Positions 53,115 through 61,768 of a stretch of 64,000 bases of DNA are shown in pieces (within the stretch, counting starts at the first letter, position 1; every line of letters starts with the position of its first letter). The DNA comes from DATGMS01 sp040905145 (GTDB lineage: Bacteria > Bacteroidota > Bacteroidia > Cytophagales > Cyclobacteriaceae). The translations under genes were made by a program, and so were the position numbers. The notes below the pieces were generated by a model. That model worked only from the letters and a program-made list of their open reading frames with translations, had not been told where the DNA came from and made no database searches. The stretch covers positions 43,597-107,596 of the forward strand of contig JBBDSC010000161.1 of NCBI GenBank assembly GCA_040905145.1, in the 5' to 3' direction.

Positions 53115-54245
53115 TTAATGAAACAGATTTTCAAAGAATAAGATTATTTCCACTTTGATGGCAGGGTTTGCACCCGCAGCCAAAGCAACCGAGATAATCA
53201 AGCCTATCAATGCGTAGCCAAAGTCCTTAAGTGTCATTCTTAAGGCTCTGAATCTGTGTTTCCTGCCTTTTTTCCTACGTGCAAGATTAATTGCGATTTC
53301 CCGGCCTCCCATTACACCTAAGAATACCCAGGTGGTACTCATAGGTACGGTGCTGATAAACAGCTTATAGATTAATAGAATTACATAAGTGAAATCAACC
53401 AATGTGGCAGCTCGTATATCGGCAATTCTTACTTTTTCACTCACTACTTTTTGAATTTTATCACCACGTAAATAATATAACAGGCCCAGACCTGCGAAAA
53501 TCGTTAGCGTGAAGATCAGGAATTGCACTAAATTTAACTGGCGGGGAAGAAACACCGCAATATTTGCACCGTCCTGCATTACCCACACAGCCCAAAGTGA
53601 GCCGCTGACTGCCCATTGGACCACAGTCCATCCGATATGCATTTTTCTCTTCTTAAAATATTTTTTGATAAAACTGTAGCCGGTATACCAGACAAAAAAA
53701 GATAGTAAAAAAGCCATTACATAACCGGAAAGGCTTTTTCCGATCATCTGTGTAATTCCCTCTGAGCTAGCACTAAAAACGCTCAGCATTAAAAACGTAG
53801 TGGAAACGGGCATCCGTAACCTTGTCAGAATCAACAGAACCAGTGGGGCAATGATCTGAAAAAAGCTGAAATTTTCCGGATGGGGATAATCAGTAGTCCC
53901 GTCAGAATTTAACAGGCGCTGGTAGGTGACATCACCGTCAAAATATACCCAGCTAAAGGTGACTGTGGCAATAAAAATCGTCCCTGTGAAAAGCCATAGG
54001 ATCCACCATTTCTTTTCCTTGTTACTTTCAATAAATGTGCCTAATGATTGAATACTATCGTTTGCAACAGCAGCATAAGCAGCAAATAAAAAGCCCAGCC
54101 ACATAGCAGCCCTGCCATATCCGATTATCACAGCAGATGCTAGAAAACCAATTAATACAATTAATAGGAATGTTCTTTCTTGGGTAAATCTTTCCAGTAA
54201 GTTTAAATAAACTCCTTTACGTTTAACTAAAACCTTTTTAGCCAT
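53115..54245 (-). CDS. Inorganic phosphate transporter, PiT family
   Basis: A 376-residue membrane protein with about ten hydrophobic segments. Characteristic PiT sequences: YAAVANDSIQSLGTFIES (the family's ANDx motif) and TTWVFLGVMGGREIAINLARRK, near the C-terminus, with the repeated signature. It moves phosphate with protons or sodium across the inner membrane; PiT proteins also admit arsenate. The gene directly follows arsR on the same strand, 125 bases away. In that gap (+ strand) ATATTG occurs at 54318, 54334 and 54342. Confidence 0.85.
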   Translation of the reverse strand: MAKKVLVKRKGVYLNLLERFTQERTFLLIVLIGFLASAVIIGYGRAAMWLGFLFAAYAAVANDSIQSLGTFIESNKEKKWWILWLFTGTIFIATVTFSWVYFDGDVTYQRLLNSDGTTDYPHPENFSFFQIIAPLVLLILTRLRMPVSTTFLMLSVFSASSEGITQMIGKSLSGYVMAFLLSFFVWYTGYSFIKKYFKKRKMHIGWTVVQWAVSGSLWAVWVMQDGANIAVFLPRQLNLVQFLIFTLTIFAGLGLLYYLRGDKIQKVVSEKVRIADIRAATLVDFTYVILLIYKLFISTVPMSTTWVFLGVMGGREIAINLARRKKGRKHRFRALRMTLKDFGYALIGLIISVALAAGANPAIKVEIILFFENLFH

Positions 54246-54370
54246 GAAGACAATTTTATATTAGAGAGTGAGAAAATACTCTGTTTCACTATTTACTACA
54301 GCTTTTCTGTATAGTTTATATTGTATTATTATGATATTGTAATATTGCGTTATGTATGGATAAAAAAATT

Positions 54371-54700
54371 TTAGCAGCAGTTTTTCTTTGAAACGAACTT
54401 ATCAAATAAATTAACAAAAATACCTTTTGCTTCGTCCCAAACCTGGTCATTAATGCAATAATTCACCTTTGGGCCTTCGATTTCACCTTTAATGAGGCCA
54501 ATTTGTTTAAGCTCCCGTAAATGCTGGGTAATGGTCGATTGAGACAATGGAAGCTCATTTACCAAATCATTACATATGCAAGTCTCACGTTCCAGTAAGT
54601 ATTCTATAATGGCAACTCTTGCCGGGTGCCCAATTACCTTAGCCAAGGTAGCCAATCTATTCTGACGTTCCGTAAATAATTCCGACTTTGTAATCCCCAT
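54371..54700 (-). CDS. arsR: ArsR-family metalloregulatory repressor
   Basis: A 109-residue winged-helix protein. The metal-sensing helix carries RETCICNDLV (Cys41, Cys43), the C-x-C site that binds As(III) in ArsR proteins, followed by the recognition helix LSQSTITQHLRELKQIGLI. The C-terminus ends NCC (Cys108, Cys109), which may complete the trivalent ligand. ArsR releases DNA when arsenite binds. Its own ATG lies 4 bases from a near-perfect 24-bp palindrome (54705-54728), so autorepression is likely, and the PiT and phosphatase genes downstream would be co-regulated. Confidence 0.88.
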   Translation of the reverse strand: MGITKSELFTERQNRLATLAKVIGHPARVAIIEYLLERETCICNDLVNELPLSQSTITQHLRELKQIGLIKGEIEGPKVNYCINDQVWDEAKGIFVNLFDKFVSKKNCC

Positions 54701-55354
54701 CTTTAATCATTTATTGCAATATATGATTTAATAAATTAAGAAAGAATATTTCAGTGATTTTCTTCCTCTATCCTTTGAATAGAGGAAAGTACTTTGGGTA
54801 ATACGGTGGCAGCGCTACAAGAAAGATTAACTCTTCAAAAAATCGGCACGATAACTCTGCAAGTTACAAGATGCTGTAAAAAAACTTGGCTATCTCCTAA
54901 AACGGCCGTTGTGTGATATCCTGTGATTTTTTTATTTTTGAGACAGGATTTTTAATACATCGCCAAACTGGAAATGTGTGGTTAAGTAAGAAAAGGTGGC
55001 CATCAAGCTGGTCTGTCAAAAAAGCCTTTATGGCTTTCGGCAATCATAACATAGAGGGTAACTTGGGCTTTCTGGGTCTGAACTTTATGTAATTTAGTTT
55101 AATATGATATTCAAAAAGAAAAATCCGTTCGCAATAAGTCCAATTCCCTTTCTTTTATTTAGAATTAACGGATAGGATTGAAGGAATTGCGCATTTTGAA
55201 GGTTATTATACGTAAATTACATCCATTAAATCTTTATCTTTATCAATATTTCTATTCCACATATAATTGAATGGATTAATGAAGCTTTGCGCACCTCGCC
55301 TATTTCAAAAGTCTTGTCCAAAGTTTTGAAATAAATTTTTAACCTTACATACCA
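54701..55354. other. Intergenic region between arsR and the MFS gene
   Basis: About 650 bases. The first 30 bases hold the ArsR operator. The rest is AT-rich, with only a weak hairpin near 55022-55037 (AAAGCC/GGCTTT) and a short non-convincing frame; no conserved gene, RNA or strong promoter was recognised. TAAATTTT near 55333 is one base from a -7 box for the MFS gene. Confidence 0.45.
54705..54728. promoter_or_regulatory. ArsR operator (24-bp palindrome)
   Basis: Arms AATCATTTATTG and CAATATATGATT are inverted copies over 12 bases with one mismatch and no spacer, starting 4 bases before the arsR ATG. Size and ATCA...TGAT ends match ArsR/SmtB operators. Binding here would block arsR transcription itself. 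Confidence 0.75.
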
Positions 55355-56605
55355 ATGAAAAGAAACACACTGATCGTAATCCTCATACTGCTCATTTTCT
55401 TTGTAATTTCCTTCTTGACCAATATCCTTGGACCAATTATTCCCGACATCATCAATAGTTTTGATCTAAGCATAGGATTGGCTGGGTTTTTACCATTTTC
55501 ATTTTTTGTAGCCTACGGTATTATGTCCATTCCCTCCGGAATGCTGGTGGAAAGGTATAAGGAGAAAAAGATAATAATCGCTGCTTTTTTTATGGCATTC
55601 ATTGGTGCGCTTCTTTTTGCCATAATCCCAAGTTTCTACATTGCCCTTTCTTCCTTGTTTATCATTGGGATGGGTATGGCCATGCTCCAAGTGGTCATCA
55701 ATCCTTTACTGAGAACCGCCGGAGGAGAGGAACATTTTGCCTTTAATTCGGTACTTGCCCAATTGGCCTTTGGGGCAGCTTCTTTTTTAAGCCCACTTTT
55801 ATACAGCTATCTGGTCTTAAATATCCACTCCGACAATTCCTCGGCTTTAATCAACCTATTTAATGACCTTGTCCCGGAAAATCTGAAGTGGGTTTCCCTC
55901 TATTGGGTTTTTGCTGCCATTGTGCTAGGCATGATCCTAATCATCTACTTTGTGAAATTCCCAAGGGTAAAGCTGAAGGAAGATGAAAAAATAGACACAG
56001 GAAAAGCCTTCAAAGAACTCGCGGACAACAAATATGTCATCCTTTTTTTTCTCGGCATCTTAAGCTATGTTGGAACAGAACAGGGCATTGCGAACTGGAC
56101 CTCAAAATTTCTCCAGACCTATCATGGAGTGGATCCCGCCACCACCGGGGCGTCGGTAATCTCCTATTTCTGGGGGCTGCTCACCATAGGATGCTTACTC
56201 GGCCTGATTTTGCTAAAATTCCTGGACAGCCGGAAAGTTTTGATCTTTTTCACCTTGGGGGCGATAATTGCTTTATTGGTTGCGCTGTTTGGTAACAGGG
56301 AAATGTCAATCATCGCATTTCCCCTGACCGGATTTTTTTCTTCCGTGATGTGGTCGATAATATTTTCCCTTGCATTAAATTCCGTAAAATCACATTACGG
56401 AACCTTTTCAGGTATTTTGTGTACAGGGATAGCCGGGGGCGCATTGGTCCCCCTTATCATAGGCGGCCTCGGGGAGTTAGTAGGTTTACGATTTTCCATG
56501 CTGTTCTTGTTGATAACCCTGGGATACATTCTTAGTATTGGGATTTGGGCCCGTCCATTGGTCACCAATGCCACCGTGAGAAGCTTCAAGGATCTTCTCA
56601 AGTAA
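55355..56605 (+). CDS. MFS sugar transporter (FucP/GlcP-like)
   Basis: A 416-residue protein with twelve hydrophobic segments. It resembles the FucP branch of the Major Facilitator Superfamily: FFVAYGIMSIPSGMLVERYKEKKIII (loop 2-3), MGMAMLQVVINPLLRTAGGEEHFAFNSV and GIANWTSKFLQTYHG. This group moves fucose, glucose or galactose in symport with protons. The gene sits 27 bases before a XylR-type regulator in the same direction, which probably controls it. Substrate unknown; the neighbourhood does not include a matching kinase or isomerase. Confidence 0.82.
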   Translation: MKRNTLIVILILLIFFVISFLTNILGPIIPDIINSFDLSIGLAGFLPFSFFVAYGIMSIPSGMLVERYKEKKIIIAAFFMAFIGALLFAIIPSFYIALSSLFIIGMGMAMLQVVINPLLRTAGGEEHFAFNSVLAQLAFGAASFLSPLLYSYLVLNIHSDNSSALINLFNDLVPENLKWVSLYWVFAAIVLGMILIIYFVKFPRVKLKEDEKIDTGKAFKELADNKYVILFFLGILSYVGTEQGIANWTSKFLQTYHGVDPATTGASVISYFWGLLTIGCLLGLILLKFLDSRKVLIFFTLGAIIALLVALFGNREMSIIAFPLTGFFSSVMWSIIFSLALNSVKSHYGTFSGILCTGIAGGALVPLIIGGLGELVGLRFSMLFLLITLGYILSIGIWARPLVTNATVRSFKDLLK

Positions 56606-56632
56606 TCCATCGTAAAATAAAAGGAGTATTAC

Positions 56633-57793
56633 ATGTATAAGATCATATTGTTACTTGATTTTGCGGAAGAATACAGCAAGAACCTGCTAAAGGGGATATC
56701 AAAGTATTCCGGGGAACATGGCCCTTGGACTTACTGCAGGATGCCTTTGTATTATCGCGAAACAATTGGGATGGAAGGCATTCTTCAATGGGCAAAAGAG
56801 TGGCGGGCGGATGGGGTCATAGGACAGCTTTACAATGATATGGATGTGGATAAAATTGTGGCCTCAGGAATCCCTGTCCTTGCCCAGGATTTCAAAGAAC
56901 GCTTTAAGGAAATCCCCAACATCACCGGAGCCTACCGGGAGGCTGGTATAATGGGAGCGGAATATTTCCTGAAGAAAGGGTACAAAAATTTTGCCTTCTA
57001 TGGGTTCAATGACATTGTCTGGTCCAGGGAGCGGGCAGAAGGTTTTGAAGAAAGAATCAATGCCTCTGGAAATGAGGTCCATTATTTCGAGCATAGGAAA
57101 TCCCGTTCCACCGATCTTTGGTACTACAAGAGCAATTCCCTTAGCCAGTGGTTGGCGTCGCTTCCCAAGCCCATTGCCTTAATGGCCTGTGATGATAACC
57201 AGGGCCTCCATATCACAGAGGCTTGCCGGCAAAACAAAATAAGGATCCCTGAAGAAGTGGCCGTGTTGGGGGTGGACAATGATGAAATGCTCTGCGAGCT
57301 TTCGGATCCCCCTCTTTCCAGTATTGCTTTGGATATTGAAAAAGGTGGATATGACTCCGCCAAATTATTGGAAAATATGATCAGGGGAATGCATGGCCAT
57401 TATGACATCGTTGTAAAACCCACCCAGGTTATCACCCGTCAATCCACTGATATTTATGCGACCAATGATGTCCATATTGCCTCCACATTAAGATTTATCC
57501 ATAAAAACATTGAAAAAAACCTTCACGTGGATGAGATTGTAAAACAGGTCCCTCTTTCGAGACGCTCCTTGGAAAAAAGGTTTCTGCAAATTACGGGGTT
57601 ACCAGTTTATAAGTATATTTTTAACCTGAGAATGGAAAAATTCACCCAGAAACTCCTGGAGACTGATCAAACCATTTTCGAAATCGCTTTGGACATGGGC
57701 CTTAACGACAGCAAAAACATCGCCCGTCAATTCAAACAGGTGAAAGGGTGCAACCCCATAGAATACCGGAAAAGATACCTTGCGGGGAAATAG
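56633..57793 (+). CDS. XylR-type regulator (periplasmic-binding-protein fold plus AraC HTH)
   Basis: A 386-residue regulator. The first 270 residues have a LacI/periplasmic-binding fold (GVIGQLYNDMDVDKIV, PVLAQDFKER, FYGFNDIVWSRERAEGFEERI, VLGVDNDEMLCEL, SSIALDIEKGGYDSAKLLENMI). The last 100 form an AraC double helix-turn-helix (HIASTLRFIHKNIEKNLHVDEIVKQVPLSRRSLEKRF and IFEIALDMGLNDSKNIARQFKQVKGCNPIEYRKR). This layout is that of XylR, which responds to a sugar. The sugar here is unknown; the MFS transporter just upstream is the obvious target. Confidence 0.88.
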   Translation: MYKIILLLDFAEEYSKNLLKGISKYSGEHGPWTYCRMPLYYRETIGMEGILQWAKEWRADGVIGQLYNDMDVDKIVASGIPVLAQDFKERFKEIPNITGAYREAGIMGAEYFLKKGYKNFAFYGFNDIVWSRERAEGFEERINASGNEVHYFEHRKSRSTDLWYYKSNSLSQWLASLPKPIALMACDDNQGLHITEACRQNKIRIPEEVAVLGVDNDEMLCELSDPPLSSIALDIEKGGYDSAKLLENMIRGMHGHYDIVVKPTQVITRQSTDIYATNDVHIASTLRFIHKNIEKNLHVDEIVKQVPLSRRSLEKRFLQITGLPVYKYIFNLRMEKFTQKLLETDQTIFEIALDMGLNDSKNIARQFKQVKGCNPIEYRKRYLAGK

Positions 57794-57874
57794 GTTGTAT
57801 AAGTGTCCATAGCAAAGCCATGATTCTGTGCCATCTTTACGGCTCTAACTCTGCGTGACGTACTAAAATGTCCA

Positions 57875-57892
57875 CGGTCGACGGTCCACAGT
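57875..57892 (+). repeat. Dispersed 18-bp motif, copy 1
   Basis: CGGTCGACGGTCCACAGT; a copy with two differences lies at 63758-63775 (CCGTCGATGGTCCACAGT). Both are intergenic. The element also has a short internal repeat of GGTCCAC. Confidence 0.5.
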
Positions 57893-58026
57893 GCATGTAA
57901 GGCTAATTTATCCACTTAGGAAATTCTGATCCAGCTTATTTTTCTGCGCCTTTGGGAAAAGCTTTGCCGGTCTTTGCACGAAACTATTTTTTCCATTGAT
58001 ATTCTTCAATACTGATCATCCACTTC

Positions 58027-59319
58027 TCAAATAAATTCCACCAATCCCTCCATTTTCATTCCCCTGCTTCCTTTGATCAAAATCAGATAATCTTTCAGGT
58101 GGGAATCCTGTAGCCAATTCCGCAAGGAAAAAGGATCCGGAAAATACAATGCCCGGGGAGCTTTGGCCAAGGCATATTGCATCAATTGTCCCGTGAAGCA
58201 AATCTTATCAATTTCCAGTTGGTTTACCAGTTCACCTATTTTCCGGTGCTCTTCTATTTCAGATTGACCCAATTCAAACATGTCTCCCAAAATGATCATT
58301 TTATACTTTTTACCTGTCATCTTACCAAAGGCCTTAATGGCCTCTTCCATACTGGAAGGATTGGCATTATAGGCATCCATTAGGATCAGATTGCTCCTTT
58401 TTTCGACAAGCTGGGAGCGCATATTACTGGGGATATACTGACAAACTGCCTCAACTGCCTGTTCCTCCTCTACCCCAAAAAACTTGCCCACTGCCAGGGA
58501 TGCTGCTATATTTTCAAAATTATAAGCCCCAAGCATCTTTGTGGTGCGGATTTTTCCATCTGCCGTCCGAAATTTGACAAATGGATTGGCTTCCACTAAA
58601 GTGCAATGGTAGAAATCATTTTTCCCGGGATATAAGACCGGGTCCTTAACCCGTTTGGCCATATTGACTAATATAGGGTCACGGGAATTGATAAATATTT
58701 TTCTTTCCCGTGAAATCAAATATTGATAAAGCTCAGTTTTGGCCCTTAGTACCCCATTAAAATCCCCAAATCCTTCTAAATGAGCCTTGCCTATATTGGT
58801 GATCAACCCATGGGTAGGTTCCGCTATTTCACAAAGCTCCCGGATATCCCCTATTTTATTGGCCCCCATTTCCACAATTCCCACTTCTGTACCTTCACCC
58901 ATTGCCAGCAAGGTCAAAGGCACCCCTATATGATTGTTTAAATTACCTATCGTAGCAGAAGTTTTAAATTTCCTACTCAGAATTATATTGATCAATTCCT
59001 TGGTGGTTGTTTTCCCATTCGTTCCTGTAATGGCAAAAAAAGGAATGTCGAATTGCTTTCTATGATAATTGGCAAGTTGTTGAAGTGCCTTTAGCCCATC
59101 TTCGGCCAAAAAGCAACGAGGATCATTCTTATTAAAACAATCAGGGTCGTCCACCACCACACCGGAAGCGCCCAGAGCCAAAGCATTGATCGCAAATTTA
59201 TTGGCATTAAATGAAGGGCCTTTGAGGGAAAAGAAAAGGTTGCCTTTCTCTATTTTTCTCGTGTCAGTACTTACCCCAGTGGATTTTTTATACAATTTAT
59301 AGAGCTGCTCGATATCCAT
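58027..59319 (-). CDS. murF: UDP-N-acetylmuramoyl-tripeptide:D-Ala-D-Ala ligase
   Basis: A 430-residue Mur ligase. ATP-binding GTNGKTTT is at residues 99-106; the start STDTRKIEKGNLFFSLKG is the MurF N-terminal domain that recognises the UDP part; NNHIGVPLTLLAM and GIVEMGANKIGDI (central domain) and MDAYNANPSSMEEAIKAF (MurF-specific DAYNANP) are present. It adds D-Ala-D-Ala to the peptidoglycan precursor. The gene is monocistronic here, outside a dcw cluster, which is common in this phylum. Confidence 0.93.
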   Translation of the reverse strand: MDIEQLYKLYKKSTGVSTDTRKIEKGNLFFSLKGPSFNANKFAINALALGASGVVVDDPDCFNKNDPRCFLAEDGLKALQQLANYHRKQFDIPFFAITGTNGKTTTKELINIILSRKFKTSATIGNLNNHIGVPLTLLAMGEGTEVGIVEMGANKIGDIRELCEIAEPTHGLITNIGKAHLEGFGDFNGVLRAKTELYQYLISRERKIFINSRDPILVNMAKRVKDPVLYPGKNDFYHCTLVEANPFVKFRTADGKIRTTKMLGAYNFENIAASLAVGKFFGVEEEQAVEAVCQYIPSNMRSQLVEKRSNLILMDAYNANPSSMEEAIKAFGKMTGKKYKMIILGDMFELGQSEIEEHRKIGELVNQLEIDKICFTGQLMQYALAKAPRALYFPDPFSLRNWLQDSHLKDYLILIKGSRGMKMEGLVEFI

Positions 59320-59602
59320 AATTTAAAATTAACATAAAAACATGAGTCTTTTATTTCCACAAATCCCATTCCTCTTCTCTGCGCATGTAAGCGATTCCCA
59401 TGATCCTTCCTTCCCTGACTCTTGTTCATTTCTTGGATGACAAAGTAAACAGGTCCAAAACCCCAGAATATTTCCAATTTTTCTGCCTTCTATCACTTCT
59501 CTAACTATTTAAAGAACTCTGTTCCAAAATAAACGAATACATTAGATCTTTGATCAAAAAGTTACGTTTTATTTAGCTTAAAAAGTAAGCTTTCACTTAA
59601 CC

Positions 59603-61741
59603 ATGTCCATGAAAAAGTTCCTAATTGCTACTGTCCTCAGTTTTTTCCTGCTCTTTCAGGTAGAAGCGCAAAAAGCTTTCCAGTTTGCAGCGACATTACC
59701 TGTAAATATTTCCGAAAGGAGCCTCCCTTTTCCATTTGCAGGAGGCATCAATTCGGCACAAATTCAGCAAGTGGATGTCAATGGAGATGGGCAGGAAGAG
59801 TTGGTAGTTTGGGACAGAAATGCTGACAATTTGCTGGTCTTTGAGAAAAACGAGGGCCAATTCATTCATAATCCTTTGTACACCTACTACTTTCCGGATG
59901 ATATCAACGGCTTTTTAATATTGGCGGATTTTGACAAAGATGGAAAAAAGGACCTATTTACCAGCAGTCCTTTTGGGATCAAAGTTTATAAAAATATCAC
60001 TGGGGACAGTACCTATATGCTCCAATGGAAAGTGGCGCAAAACTATTTGAAACTGGAAAACAATGCCAATTTTCAAACGAATAGCCTAGATATACCCGCC
60101 ATTATGGATATTGATGGGGATGGAGATCTCGATATTGTTACTTTCAATTTTGCTTCAGGGGACTTTTTGGAATTTTATCAAAATACCAGCATTGAACGGA
60201 AAGGAGTGCCGGACATTGACGGCTTTGCTTCAGCGATCACCAGATGGGGCGGATTTGAATTTTGTGGCTGTGAGAATTTTTCTTTTGGGCAAACCTGCTC
60301 CAGTAGTCCCATCCTTAAGACCCGTCCTCTAGACGAAACCCTGAAAGTGGAACATGCAGGTGGACATTCCATATTATTGCATGACTTTAACGGGGATGGT
60401 GTTTTGGACATGTTGATGGGCCAGGATGAATGCAACAGTCTGTATTACCTGGTCAATGAAGGCAGCAATCTATCCCCTGATTTCAATTCTTTTTCCAGAA
60501 ACCTACCTCAACTTGATCCGCTGCCGGAATTTCCTGTTTTTCATGCGGGCTATTTATTGGACCATGACCTGGTAATTACCACCAATTCTTCCCATACTGC
60601 TTCTCAATATAATTCGGATTATAGCCAAAGTTTATATCATTATCAAGAAGGTGCCAACCTTACCACCACCGCATTTCTCCAGGAAGATATGGTAGATTTG
60701 GGAGAAAACTCCAGGCCTTTTTTCAAAGGAAACGCCTCCATCGGTGAATTGGTAGTAACGGCAAATGGCCTTCATGAAAACAAAATAGTGGGCAAGGCTT
60801 ATCATTTTGAGCTGTCTGCTGAGGGATTGACCCTGAATGATGAGAACTTTTTAAACCTTTCCTCACTAAATTTGACCGATTTGCAATATCAGGAATTTAT
60901 TGCCACCGATAACCGCTCTTTTCTATTAATATCCGGTGTGGAGGTTGTCAATTTCACTTCGATCCGCAAGTTGTTTTGGTCCCCTTCCTTAGATGGTCAG
61001 GAATTACAGGAAATGTCGGTGCCGGGGGTCCAATTGAGGGGCAATGACCACTTGGAATTCATTCACCACGAAGGAGATGATTTTATGTTATTGGCTAGAC
61101 AGACAGGTGAATTGATCCGCTTCAAGGTAAATTTTGGACAGGTTCCGGAAATAGAACTACTGGACAGGGATTACCTCGGTTTCTCGGATAACCCCGCCAA
61201 TAGAAACCTGAATGTGCATGTGGTATACACTTCCAGCGACCAAATTGATCTGTACGCAGTGGACCAGCGGGGAATATTGATGCATATTCCTGACTTTCCC
61301 CATTCTTTTGACCCTAATACCGAAATACTCCAATGGGAAGAAAATGTGTTGATCGAAACAAGATTGGGAAAAAATACGTGGATTGCTTCCATCCCAGCAG
61401 CTTTTGGAGAAAAAATAGATTTGATTCTTGGCAATACCTCTGGAGGCTTAATCCATCTGGCAGACTTATCAATAGACGGTAACCTTCCCGGCGAAAGGAA
61501 ACCTCAGATGAAAATTTATCCCAATCCCACCCCTGGTCCATTGGCCATTATTTCGTCCGCATCCGGTAAAATCAGCCTTTTCAACACTCTCGGCCAGAAA
61601 ATTATGTCAGATATACCAATTGATCCAAATATTCCACTTGAAATCCATACACAGCATGTATCCAGTGGGATTTATTTTGTACAATTGATCAGCAGCTCTG
61701 GAAGGAGGATCACCAAGAAAATGATAGTGAATAAAATGTGA
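59603..61741 (+). CDS. Secreted FG-GAP repeat protein with T9SS C-terminal domain
   Basis: A 712-residue exported protein (start 59603, or the more canonical MKKFLIATVLSFFLLFQVEAQ at 59609). FG-GAP/VCBS-type calcium repeats with D-x-[DN]-x-D-G pattern occur as VDVNGDGQEELVVWD, ADFDKDGKKDLFTS, MDIDGDGDLDIVTFN and HDFNGDGVLDMLMGQ. From about residue 625 to the end is a T9SS type A domain (KIYPNPTPGPL, GIYFVQLISSSG, KKMIVNKM). It is probably surface-attached and may bind other molecules. Gene is monocistronic. Confidence 0.85.
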   Translation: MSMKKFLIATVLSFFLLFQVEAQKAFQFAATLPVNISERSLPFPFAGGINSAQIQQVDVNGDGQEELVVWDRNADNLLVFEKNEGQFIHNPLYTYYFPDDINGFLILADFDKDGKKDLFTSSPFGIKVYKNITGDSTYMLQWKVAQNYLKLENNANFQTNSLDIPAIMDIDGDGDLDIVTFNFASGDFLEFYQNTSIERKGVPDIDGFASAITRWGGFEFCGCENFSFGQTCSSSPILKTRPLDETLKVEHAGGHSILLHDFNGDGVLDMLMGQDECNSLYYLVNEGSNLSPDFNSFSRNLPQLDPLPEFPVFHAGYLLDHDLVITTNSSHTASQYNSDYSQSLYHYQEGANLTTTAFLQEDMVDLGENSRPFFKGNASIGELVVTANGLHENKIVGKAYHFELSAEGLTLNDENFLNLSSLNLTDLQYQEFIATDNRSFLLISGVEVVNFTSIRKLFWSPSLDGQELQEMSVPGVQLRGNDHLEFIHHEGDDFMLLARQTGELIRFKVNFGQVPEIELLDRDYLGFSDNPANRNLNVHVVYTSSDQIDLYAVDQRGILMHIPDFPHSFDPNTEILQWEENVLIETRLGKNTWIASIPAAFGEKIDLILGNTSGGLIHLADLSIDGNLPGERKPQMKIYPNPTPGPLAIISSASGKISLFNTLGQKIMSDIPIDPNIPLEIHTQHVSSGIYFVQLISSSGRRITKKMIVNKM

Positions 61742-61768
61742 TAGCGTTAAAAAAAGAAGGGAAATTTT

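Noticed and set aside
55020..55040. Hairpin in the arsR-MFS gap as a terminator
   Set aside because: Only six pairs and no T-run.
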